A stretch of 15,461 bases of DNA from Phycisphaerales bacterium (GTDB lineage Bacteria; Planctomycetota; Phycisphaerae; Phycisphaerales; SM1A02). The notes under the pieces were generated by a model that saw only the letters and a program-made list of their open reading frames with translations, was not told the DNA's origin and searched no databases. How positions within the stretch are numbered: the first letter of the stretch is position 1; each line of letters starts with the position of its first letter. The stretch is taken from NCBI GenBank assembly GCA_022447165.1, contig JAKVBR010000018.1, positions 1 through 15,461 on the forward strand. The letters are read 5' to 3'. Positions 1-7,346 of this stretch are shown here, one piece after another. Both the position numbers and the translations under genes were made by a program.

Positions 1-1
1 G

Positions 2-1102
2 CGGATTGTTCGTTCGGAAGTTGATTTCCCCGATGATCACTCTCCTTATGACGATGCAATATATGCAAAAGCGAGAGCAAACTATGACGCACTGCTTGCA
101 AACGGCGCTCTTCAGAAAGATGAAGAGCCGGGACTTTACTTATATAGACAGTGCATGGGGGACCATCAGCAGGTCGGACTTGTTGCTTGCTGTCATGTTG
201 ATGACTACAACAACAACTTGATTAAAAAACATGAACACACACGCAAAGTCAAAGAAGATGATCGAACAAGACATGTTCTCGAACTGAACGCCAATTCTGG
301 GCCCGTCTTTTTGACCTATCGTGGTCACGAACACATCGATGCAATCATCAATGAAGAGATGATTAAGAGACCGATGTTTCACTTTGTTGCGGATGATGGT
401 GTCACACACACAGGATGGAAAGTTGTCAATGAGGACGCACTGATTGAAGCGTGCAAGTCAATCGATGTTGCGTATGTTGCGGATGGACATCACCGAAGCG
501 CAAGCGCTGCACGGGCAGCAAGCGAGCGTAAAGATGCGAACCCGAACCATGATGGAAGCGAAGAATACAACTGGTTCCTAGCAGTCCTGTTCCCTTCAAA
601 ACAACTCGACATTTTGCCGTACAACAGGATTGTGAAGGATTTAAATGGGCTAACGCCAGCATCATTGCTTGAGCATTTAGCCGGTGTGGGAGTCGTAACG
701 CCTACTGATTCTCCAAGCCCTGAACAAGAAGGCACTTGTTGTGTTTATCTTGGCAAGGACCAAGGATGGCATCAACTTACTTTTGATCCAGCAAGAATAG
801 ACAAAGATGACCCAGTGGCCTCACTTGATGTGGAGTTGTTACAAACAAATGTCCTTACACCACTGCTTGGTATCGGCGACCCGCGCAGTGATACGCGCAT
901 TGACTTCGTCGGGGGTATTCGCGGCACAGAGGAACTTGAGAACCTCATTGACAGCGGTGATGCAGCAGTCGCATTCTCAATGTATCACACCACGATTGAC
1001 CAACTCCTTGATGTTGCCGACGCGGGACTCATCATGCCACCAAAATCAACATGGTTTGAGCCAAAGTTGCGATCAGGGTTGTTTGTACACGATCTCGATT
1101 AG
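2..1102 (+). CDS. DUF1015 family protein, 5' end outside window
   Basis: The frame is open from base 2, so the gene starts left of the window and the ATG at 155 is internal. About 366 residues are visible; DUF1015 (COG4198) proteins are usually a little over 400, so perhaps 40-50 N-terminal residues are missing. Family hallmarks seen are a VFLTY segment near base 305, the motif YVADGHHRSASAA at about 470-508, and PYNRIVKDLNG near 618-650. The family has no firmly assigned activity that I know of. The ADGHHR motif resembles the nucleotide-binding signature of ParB/sulfiredoxin-fold proteins, a group that includes free-serine kinases; this resemblance is inference. No signal peptide or membrane segment is visible in the part present, so it is probably cytosolic. 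It converges on serC, and the two stop codons overlap by 4 bases. In several bacterial groups DUF1015 genes sit beside serA and serC, which suggests a serine-related role. Family call firm, function unknown. Confidence 0.9.
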   Translation, partial: RIVRSEVDFPDDHSPYDDAIYAKARANYDALLANGALQKDEEPGLYLYRQCMGDHQQVGLVACCHVDDYNNNLIKKHEHTRKVKEDDRTRHVLELNANSGPVFLTYRGHEHIDAIINEEMIKRPMFHFVADDGVTHTGWKVVNEDALIEACKSIDVAYVADGHHRSASAARAASERKDANPNHDGSEEYNWFLAVLFPSKQLDILPYNRIVKDLNGLTPASLLEHLAGVGVVTPTDSPSPEQEGTCCVYLGKDQGWHQLTFDPARIDKDDPVASLDVELLQTNVLTPLLGIGDPRSDTRIDFVGGIRGTEELENLIDSGDAAVAFSMYHTTIDQLLDVADAGLIMPPKSTWFEPKLRSGLFVHDLD

Positions 1103-2190
1103 TGTGACTGAGCAAATGTGTTTAGAAACTCGGCGAAACGCTTGCAACCCTCTTCAGGGAATGCGTTGTAGATTGATGCTCTAATGCCGCCTAAATCACG
1201 GTGCCCTTTCAAGCCCGACATCCCCTGCGACGCTGCCTCTTTCAAGAACATTTCATTCTTCACATCTTCATTTGTTGTAAATGAAATGTTCATGAGTGAA
1301 CGGCTTCCTTCTTTCGCAAAGATTGTGTAGCAATGACTGTTCGCCTCAAGTGCTTCGTAAATGCAGGATGCCTTACGAGTATTTCGTTCATGCATGGCTG
1401 TAACGCCACCTTCACTAAGAATCCACTTGAAGACCTGACCCATGAGGTAAATGCCAAATGCAGGTGGTGTATTGAGCCGCGAGCCCTTCTTGGCAATCGC
1501 GTTGTAGTTCAGCATTGATGGAAGATGTGTAGGACATGTTTCTAGCATATCCTTACGAGCAATGACGAGCACTGTACCTGATGGTCCTAAGTTCTTTTGT
1601 GCCCCAGCATAAATCATGTCAAACGCATTCCAATCGATTGGCTTTGAGAAGATGTCTGAACTCATGTCACACACAATTCTTCCTGAATCGCTCAAGGTGT
1701 GATTGAACTGCGTGCCGTAAATCGTATTGTTGGAGCAGTAGTGCAGATATGCTGCGTCTGGAGCGCATTCAAGTTCATCCTGCTTCGGACAATGGTCGAA
1801 CTTGTCTGCTTCACCTTCATACGCAACGTGAACATTCCCAAGTTTCATCGCTTCTTTTTGCGCCTTGGATGTCCAAACACCTGTGTTGACGTAGTTTGCT
1901 GTTGCACCCTCTGGCAAAAAGTTCATCGGTACCATTGCAAACTGCATGGTTGCCCCACCTTGTAAGAACAAAATGTCAAACTCTTCAGGAATTTGACCGA
2001 CTGCTCTGCAATCAGCGACTGCTTCAGCGAGCACCTCATCAAACACTGGTCCTCTGTGACTGTGTTCACAAATGCCGATACCACTTTCTCTCACGTTCCA
2101 AATGTCAGTGCGCGCTTGTTCAAGAACGGGTTCTGGCAATGTTGCGGGGCCTGCTGAGAAGTTTAAAATTCTGTCAGTCGTTGTTGTCAT
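1099..2190 (-). CDS. serC: Phosphoserine aminotransferase
   Basis: SerC converts 3-phosphohydroxypyruvate and glutamate into O-phosphoserine and 2-oxoglutarate, the second step of serine synthesis, and it also acts in the PLP branch of many bacteria. It is a cytosolic class-V (fold type I) aminotransferase using pyridoxal phosphate. The 363-residue length is normal. Visible hallmarks are NFSAGPATLP at residues 10-19, EHSHRGPVF at 42-50, LQGGAT at 76-81, DMSSDIFS at 175-182, and the PLP lysine K199 in YAGAQKNLGPSG. Further conserved stretches are TPPAFGIY (241-248) and the C-terminal GLKGHRDLGGIRASIYNA. The ATG at 2188-2190 lies 9 bases beyond the serA stop, with only a weak purine-rich AGAGAGA ribosome-binding site formed in part by the end of serA, so translation is probably coupled. 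It is the last gene of the minus-strand operon and its end overlaps the converging DUF1015 gene. Confidence 0.97.
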   Translation of the reverse strand: MTTTTDRILNFSAGPATLPEPVLEQARTDIWNVRESGIGICEHSHRGPVFDEVLAEAVADCRAVGQIPEEFDILFLQGGATMQFAMVPMNFLPEGATANYVNTGVWTSKAQKEAMKLGNVHVAYEGEADKFDHCPKQDELECAPDAAYLHYCSNNTIYGTQFNHTLSDSGRIVCDMSSDIFSKPIDWNAFDMIYAGAQKNLGPSGTVLVIARKDMLETCPTHLPSMLNYNAIAKKGSRLNTPPAFGIYLMGQVFKWILSEGGVTAMHERNTRKASCIYEALEANSHCYTIFAKEGSRSLMNISFTTNEDVKNEMFLKEAASQGMSGLKGHRDLGGIRASIYNAFPEEGCKRFAEFLNTFAQSH

Positions 2191-2199
2191 GTTGTCTCT

Positions 2200-3423
2200 C
2201 TAAGAAAGTGGGGTAAGGGTGATTGATAGCACATGCTCATGTGAACGAATGGCATCAAGTTGTTCATTGTTTGGTTCTTCGCTGAGTTGAATACGCGCGC
2301 ACGCAGCATGCGCGCCGTCATACATGATGTTTTCCATCTCTTCGACATTAACGCCCGCATGGCTTAGGAGTTCAAAGACATGAGCGAGTACGCCGGGCAA
2401 GTTTTGGTGCCGTACTGAGAGCAGTGCTTTAGCAGGCGTGTCTATTGCGCGATTCACACAGTTCAAGACCTCCCCACTGTCGCAATACTTTTTCACTACG
2501 CGAACGGCTTCTTCAGCAATTGCGGCTTGGGCTTGCGCTGTTGATGCGCCGACATGATGTGTTCCAAAGACATTTTCGAAAGATGCAATCTGTGGATTAA
2601 ACTCTGCCGAGCCACTGCTCGGTTCATCTTCAAAGACATCCAACCCAACTATCAAACCCTTTTCTTCAATCGCTTTGCAAAGTGCTTCTTCATCAATGAG
2701 CGAGCCCCTACTTGTATTGATCAGAATGGCACCATCATTCATTGCGTCTAGAAATGCTTCGTTGACAATGTGCTTCGTCTCTGGTGTTGACGCCGCGTGA
2801 ATTGAAACCACATCCGAATTGCGTGCAATCTCAAGAACCTCTTCTGCCCACTGAATACCTAACTCGTTAGCTTTATCTTGATTTAAACTTCTTGACCAAG
2901 CGATGACATCCATTCCAAATGCTTTAGCGAGTTTGACAACTTCCTTTCCGATGCCGCCTAAACCAATGACGCCAAGAGTTCTGCCGTAGAGCCCTTGTGT
3001 TTTTGAAAATACCTTTTTTTCCCACCGACCTTCACGCAACCGAATTGTTTGATTCGGAATCCGCCTGTCACATGAAAGAATGAGTCCCCAAGCAAGTTCA
3101 GCAACAGCAATTGAATTCTTCCCAGGACAGTTTGCGACAAAGACGCCTTTTTTAGATGCTTCACTCACATCAATCGTGTCGTAACCAGCCCCTGCTCTGA
3201 CAATCAGTGCGAGTGATTCTGTCGCATTGATCATTGCTGCGCTCACTTTTGTTGAGCGCACAATCAGCACCGTCGGACTAAACTCTTGAATTGCAGCAAG
3301 CAATGACTCTTCTTTTAATGTCGCGTCACAACGCACTTCGCACCCAATAGATTGAAGTTGAGCAATGCCAGCATCGTCAAATGCATCGGCGATTAATACA
3401 CATGTTGGCGAAGTCGTTGCCAT
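2200..3423 (-). CDS. serA: D-3-phosphoglycerate dehydrogenase with C-terminal ACT domain
   Basis: SerA oxidises 3-phosphoglycerate to 3-phosphohydroxypyruvate with NAD, the committing step of serine synthesis. The 407-residue protein has the short E. coli-like layout (catalytic plus ACT) without the extra middle domain of the ~530-residue type. Visible are VRSTKV (55-60), RAGAGYDTID (76-85), the Rossmann motif GLGGIG (154-159), NTSRGSLIDE with catalytic R239, GLDVFEDEP with E267, and THHVGAST with H290, the usual R/E/H triad. The ACT domain spans about 334-407. Its H339, N341 and N359 match the E. coli serine-contact residues (H344, N346, N364) at a constant offset of five, which predicts feedback inhibition by serine. 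The ATG at 3421-3423 lies 19 bases after the phosphatase stop and has no strong Shine-Dalgarno sequence. It sits directly upstream of serC and downstream of the polysaccharide genes. Confidence 0.96.
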   Translation of the reverse strand: MATTSPTCVLIADAFDDAGIAQLQSIGCEVRCDATLKEESLLAAIQEFSPTVLIVRSTKVSAAMINATESLALIVRAGAGYDTIDVSEASKKGVFVANCPGKNSIAVAELAWGLILSCDRRIPNQTIRLREGRWEKKVFSKTQGLYGRTLGVIGLGGIGKEVVKLAKAFGMDVIAWSRSLNQDKANELGIQWAEEVLEIARNSDVVSIHAASTPETKHIVNEAFLDAMNDGAILINTSRGSLIDEEALCKAIEEKGLIVGLDVFEDEPSSGSAEFNPQIASFENVFGTHHVGASTAQAQAAIAEEAVRVVKKYCDSGEVLNCVNRAIDTPAKALLSVRHQNLPGVLAHVFELLSHAGVNVEEMENIMYDGAHAACARIQLSEEPNNEQLDAIRSHEHVLSITLTPLS

Positions 3424-3442
3424 CCCCGTATTTTACTAACAC

Positions 3443-3901
3443 TTAAGAGAGTTTGTTTAACAACTTCTTTGTGGCATCATGAATGAGTGTGACAACGAAG
3501 TTGAAGCCCTCTTCTCCACCATAGTAAGGGTCTGGGACATCATCGATTGACTCGTGTCCAATAAACGGTAGCAACTTATGCGTATGCTCAGGGCTTGCCC
3601 CCATGCTCATGAGATTGCTGTAATTGTCATCATCCATGCAAAAAATCCAATCAAAGTGCTCAAAGTCTGCCTCACACACTTGCCTCGCAGAGCCCGAAAT
3701 GCAGAGCCCTTGTTTTTCAGCGGCTTCCTGCATCCTCTGATCTGGAGGCGCTCCTATATGCCAGCCACCTGTACCAGCGGAGTCAATCTCAAACGATGAT
3801 GCAAGTCCCGCAAGCTCGACCTCTCTTCTAAAAAATGATTCTGCTGCAGGACTTCTACAGATGTTCCCCATGCACACGAACAAGACGGAGGTCTTACTCA
3901 T
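3443..3901 (-). CDS. Low-molecular-weight protein tyrosine phosphatase (Wzb-like)
   Basis: This is a cytosolic phosphatase of the LMW-PTP family; in capsule and exopolysaccharide loci such enzymes (Wzb, Etp, EpsP) dephosphorylate the Wzc-type tyrosine kinase. The P-loop VCMGNICRSP fits C-x5-R-S, with the nucleophile cysteine near residue 10 and arginine near 16. The general-acid aspartate lies in the VPDPYYGG motif near the C-terminus. I chose the ATG at 3899-3901 because it begins MSKTSVLFVC, as is usual in the family, and its ATGAGTAA overlaps the stop of the upstream glycosyl-phosphate transferase by 8 bases, typical of translational coupling. ATGs at 3905-3907 and 3920-3922 would add 2 or 7 residues and cannot be excluded. 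With the chosen start it has 152 residues, the normal size. The presumed kinase partner lies two genes upstream. Confidence 0.93.
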   Translation of the reverse strand: MSKTSVLFVCMGNICRSPAAESFFRREVELAGLASSFEIDSAGTGGWHIGAPPDQRMQEAAEKQGLCISGSARQVCEADFEHFDWIFCMDDDNYSNLMSMGASPEHTHKLLPFIGHESIDDVPDPYYGGEEGFNFVVTLIHDATKKLLNKLS

Positions 3902-5135
3902 GTTCATGCTTTCGAGCCGCATTTAGCGCGATCAAACTGATTCCGCCAAAGATGACAGATGCGACAATGTAAATGACGTACGCTCTGAATTGTCCGGTTG
4001 TGTGTCCCCAAGCCATGGAGTAACCCAGTACACAGAACAACATTGATAATGCGTAGAGCATCAGAACCGTTTTCTTTACACTGATGAACTTTCGTTTAAG
4101 GATGTGATGGATGTGATTAGAGTCTGGCTCAGAGATTGGCTTCCCTGCCATCTTCCTTCGAATAATCGCAAGTAGTGTATCGAGGATTGGTAGCGCAAAC
4201 ACGATAAGCCCGGCAATGACGATGTGAGTCTGCCCACGTTCGCCAAGCATGAGCACCATTGCAATACAAACATACCCAAGAAGCAGACTGCCGGTGTCAC
4301 CTAAGAAAATCGATGCCGGATTAAAGTTAAAGACAAGGAATCCTAACACCGCACCAAGGACTGAAAGCCCAAGCACAATGTTTGCCCCTGTAAGGGTAAG
4401 TCCGTCTCCTCGGGTGTTCAGCCAATCTGGAGGTAAATTTTCACGAATGTGTAGGAGTTGCTCAGGCGTAAGTGAAGTGGCAACAAATGCGCTGATGAGT
4501 ACAAGTCCGATGACAGTAATTGCAACAACGCCAGATAGCAGACCATCTAATCCATCAATGAGGTTTGCAGCATTACACGCTCCTAGAACAAATGCGGCGA
4601 TGATTGCCGTACCCACCCAGTAAGTAATGCTAACGTAATACCCGCCAATGAAGAACCCAATGTCTGCCTGACCGAAGACGCTATTGAAGAATCCCGCTGC
4701 GACATTCACACCAACTTCAGCGACCGATAGCGATGCTGCAGCGACTAATTGCCCAGCAGTTTTGTACCACGGGTCCCAACCAAAAGCGTCATCGCCTAGC
4801 CCTGTTAACGCAATAGCGCCCATGCCAACCAAGACCGCAACCGGCACATGTCTAAATATCTCCGGCGACTGAATCAATGAAGTGTGACTCACAATGATGC
4901 CTGCGAAAATTGCGATGAGAACTGCTACACCGCCGAGATATGCTGTCGTTTTCGTATGCACTTTCCTTGCTTCGTTCGGTATATCAACAACGCCCGTTTT
5001 ATGTGCAATGGTTCGACAGATTGGAGTTGCGATGCAAGAGACCACAAAAGAAACAAGCAATATTGGCCAATAGCCAATTAACAAATCGACCCAACCTATA
5101 TTTAAAAATGACTCTTGAGTCGCGCTTGGCTGCAT
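3894..5135 (-). CDS. WecA/TagO-type polyprenyl-phosphate sugar-1-phosphate transferase
   Basis: This integral inner-membrane enzyme of the MraY/WecA family (glycosyltransferase family 4) transfers a sugar-1-phosphate, probably HexNAc-1-phosphate, from a UDP-sugar to undecaprenyl phosphate and so starts glycan synthesis. The 413 residues hold about ten or eleven hydrophobic segments. Family motifs in order are: PNEARKVHTKTTAYLGG (53-69), GLGDDAFGWDPWYKTAGQ (112-129) with the paired Mg-binding aspartates D115-D116, NAANLIDGLDGL (188-199), FNPASIFLGDTGSLLLGY (271-288), and HIHH (341-344) in the cytosolic loop. The HIHH loop fits WecA/TagO/WbpL-like enzymes better than MraY. A soluble loop of roughly 25 residues at about 221-245 lies between two membrane spans. 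The sugar specificity cannot be told from the sequence. The ATG at 5133-5135 is 6 bases past the Wzc-like stop with no clear ribosome-binding site, so coupling to the upstream gene is likely. Confidence 0.94.
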   Translation of the reverse strand: MQPSATQESFLNIGWVDLLIGYWPILLVSFVVSCIATPICRTIAHKTGVVDIPNEARKVHTKTTAYLGGVAVLIAIFAGIIVSHTSLIQSPEIFRHVPVAVLVGMGAIALTGLGDDAFGWDPWYKTAGQLVAAASLSVAEVGVNVAAGFFNSVFGQADIGFFIGGYYVSITYWVGTAIIAAFVLGACNAANLIDGLDGLLSGVVAITVIGLVLISAFVATSLTPEQLLHIRENLPPDWLNTRGDGLTLTGANIVLGLSVLGAVLGFLVFNFNPASIFLGDTGSLLLGYVCIAMVLMLGERGQTHIVIAGLIVFALPILDTLLAIIRRKMAGKPISEPDSNHIHHILKRKFISVKKTVLMLYALSMLFCVLGYSMAWGHTTGQFRAYVIYIVASVIFGGISLIALNAARKHEHE

Positions 5136-5141
5136 CTAGGA

Positions 5142-7328
5142 TTATTCGTCTTCGTCGTCTTCGTGTTCAGCGTATGAGACCATTGCAAGGTAATTCTTGC
5201 GGAAGTAACCACCGACTGTACCAACAGCTGCATTTACCATAACGCCGAGCATCTCTGCTCTACTTTCAGAGAGTTCGCGTAAAACACGTGCGACAAGCCC
5301 GCGATCATCACGGTCACTATGAACAACGAGAGAAACTGCATCAACGAGGTTTGCAATCAGAACAGCATCACCTGCAACAATTGATGGCGGAGCATCAATC
5401 AAGATGATGTCATATTTATCACGCAATTGTGCGAAGATGCTCTTCATGCGCTCGCTCCCTAAGCGTTGTGAGAGTCTGTTTGCTGGCGTTCCCGCTGAAA
5501 TGACATCTACCCCAGTATCCGTTCGGTGGATGACTTCATCAAGCGTCTTTCCATCTGCAAGCACATCTGCAATGCCGTTATCTGCATCATCAATTTCGAA
5601 CATTCCCGCTAGGTGTGGTCTTCTGAAGTTGCAATCGAGTACGACAGTTCTACTTCCCGCTGTCTGTGCAGCACAAGCGAAATTACCAATGATTGTCGTT
5701 GTACCAGCCTCTGGAGCAGCTGCAAGCATTAATAATGTTTGGTGTGCAGATTGCTGCATCGCACGTGCAATTCCTGTCCAAGCTTGTCTGCATGATTCCG
5801 CAAAGACACCTTCGCTGCTATGGACTAGGGCTAACTCAGGCGTTTCAAGTCCAGCGGGGTCTTCATGAATATCAGGTAGAACGCCTGCGACTTTCGCACC
5901 AGGAATAATGAGCACATCAGATGCTGAACGGATTTTTTGATCTGTCATTTCTCTTAAGAAAACGATACCTAGATATGCAGCGACTCCAATAAAAACACCC
6001 GCAGGCAACATCAACTCTATTCGAGGGAATGATTTTTGACGTGGCTCTAGTGCTGGTGTTGCTTGACGAACACGAGATGCATCCGCACGCATTTGCATCA
6101 ACCGAAGTGATGAAATGAGCCTTGTGTTCTCATCACGCTGTAACTCAAGTTGCTTACGCGATGATTCCAAGTGTTCAAACACTGACTGATTCGATGCTAA
6201 CTCTCTTAACTCAGCATCCTTATTTTCGATGTCTGATTCTGTTCGCTCAAGGCTCACTGAGAGTTGGTCTCTCGTCGTGATCAGTTCACGCAACTGGGCA
6301 TTGAGGTTTCGTTCAATGATTGAATCTATTTTCTCTTCAATTTGATCTTTCGTAGCTCTGACAGAAATTTCCATATCACGGACTTGTGGATGCAATGGGT
6401 CAAGCCTGTCTCGCAGCGCACGTAACTGAGATTCTAGTGCTTCTAAACTTTGTTGTTGCCTCAGAATGATTGGATCACGTTCTGCAAGCAAACGGTCTTC
6501 CATAGTTGGTTCAAGAGTGCCATCTAACTTTGCTGCAACTCGCAAATAGTTTTGCTGGGTAGCTGTTAACCCTGATTTACTAACAGTGAGTTGCTCAGTG
6601 AGTTTCTGCAACTCAAACATTGCAGCGGAGAATCGTGAGTCATCAAGAGTTGTAATACCCTTTGCTTGAATGAAACCCTGAAGCTCATCGTTCAAGTCTC
6701 TCAATGCAAGTTTGATTCGTCGTCCTTCTTCTTCGAACAAGTCAGCATTTGAACGGAAACTTTCATCATCAAGCGATTCTGTTCTTCGCATATATGCGTC
6801 TGCAACAGCGTTTAAAACAATCGGCACATCGGAGGGCACATGTCCCGACCAGCGCACTCCATAAAGGTTCGTCCCTCTTTGAATTGGTGTTTTAAGTGCT
6901 TCTTCAAGTTCGTCAACTGCTAAATCTACAAGCACAACTTGTGTTGCAGGATCCACAAACTGTTGAATCCATGTTGTTTCTCGCATGTTTCGGTTTGATA
7001 CTGCTTCAGTCAGAATTGCTCGATCTTTTATGAGGAAGGTTTGTGTCGCAGCAACACGTTCAATCATTTTGTCGTTCGTTGATTCCATTGTGCCAATCTC
7101 GGTTGCTTCACCAAGACCTGGACGTACTTCAAACATTATGTCGCCCGTATAGAGCGGATAAATTCTTGAAAACAAGAAGAATGCACCCGTCCCCAAAATT
7201 GCACCAACGATGCCCCAGAGTGGGATGCCCTTCCAATATCTTCTAAGGACACGCACTGGATCAATTGCTCTGCCTTTAGGCATAGAGCGTTGGGGAGGAC
7301 CAGATTGTCGTTGGGGTTGTGCTGCCAT
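5142..7328 (-). CDS. Wzc-like polysaccharide co-polymerase with BY-kinase domain lacking the P-loop lysine
   Basis: The 728-residue protein has the fused Wzz plus tyrosine-kinase plan of Wzc. A basic cytosolic N-terminus precedes membrane segment 1 (about 36-54). A periplasmic region follows, with long helical coiled-coil stretches around 190-420. A proline-containing segment leads into membrane segment 2 (about 438-458). The cytosolic ATPase domain covers about 500-700 and an acidic tail carries Y708, Y713 and Y719. Walker B is intact (DIILIDAPP, 640-648). The P-loop reads PEAGTTT (539-545) where BY-kinases have PGEGKST, so the phosphate-binding lysine is threonine. Walker A' reads LDCNFRRP, with N where the second acidic residue is usual. 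The upstream ExxRxxR self-association motif is ESCRQAW (511-517). Wzc-type proteins control chain length and export with Wza; kinase activity here is doubtful. It follows the TPR gene by 18 bases and precedes the WecA-like gene by 6. Confidence 0.92.
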   Translation of the reverse strand: MAAQPQRQSGPPQRSMPKGRAIDPVRVLRRYWKGIPLWGIVGAILGTGAFFLFSRIYPLYTGDIMFEVRPGLGEATEIGTMESTNDKMIERVAATQTFLIKDRAILTEAVSNRNMRETTWIQQFVDPATQVVLVDLAVDELEEALKTPIQRGTNLYGVRWSGHVPSDVPIVLNAVADAYMRRTESLDDESFRSNADLFEEEGRRIKLALRDLNDELQGFIQAKGITTLDDSRFSAAMFELQKLTEQLTVSKSGLTATQQNYLRVAAKLDGTLEPTMEDRLLAERDPIILRQQQSLEALESQLRALRDRLDPLHPQVRDMEISVRATKDQIEEKIDSIIERNLNAQLRELITTRDQLSVSLERTESDIENKDAELRELASNQSVFEHLESSRKQLELQRDENTRLISSLRLMQMRADASRVRQATPALEPRQKSFPRIELMLPAGVFIGVAAYLGIVFLREMTDQKIRSASDVLIIPGAKVAGVLPDIHEDPAGLETPELALVHSSEGVFAESCRQAWTGIARAMQQSAHQTLLMLAAAPEAGTTTIIGNFACAAQTAGSRTVVLDCNFRRPHLAGMFEIDDADNGIADVLADGKTLDEVIHRTDTGVDVISAGTPANRLSQRLGSERMKSIFAQLRDKYDIILIDAPPSIVAGDAVLIANLVDAVSLVVHSDRDDRGLVARVLRELSESRAEMLGVMVNAAVGTVGGYFRKNYLAMVSYAEHEDDEDE

Positions 7329-7346
7329 TTATCGAGAAATTCCTAT

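Noticed and set aside
6..221. Short plus-strand open frame at the left edge
   Set aside because: It overlaps the DUF1015 reading frame, which is open from base 2 and reads as continuous family-like protein; the alternative frame shows no recognisable protein features.
807..1184. 125-residue plus-strand open frame spanning the DUF1015/serC junction
   Set aside because: It lies in another frame of the DUF1015 gene and runs antisense into serC; no recognisable features.
4249..4623. 124-residue plus-strand open frame opposite the WecA-like gene
   Set aside because: Antisense shadow of conserved membrane spans and the GDTGS motif; composition is Pro/Ser/Thr-rich without any domain.
5404..5868. 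154-residue open frame on the plus strand opposite the kinase domain
   Set aside because: It is antisense to a well-supported conserved domain, and its protein is a low-information Ser/Ala-rich sequence with no motifs.
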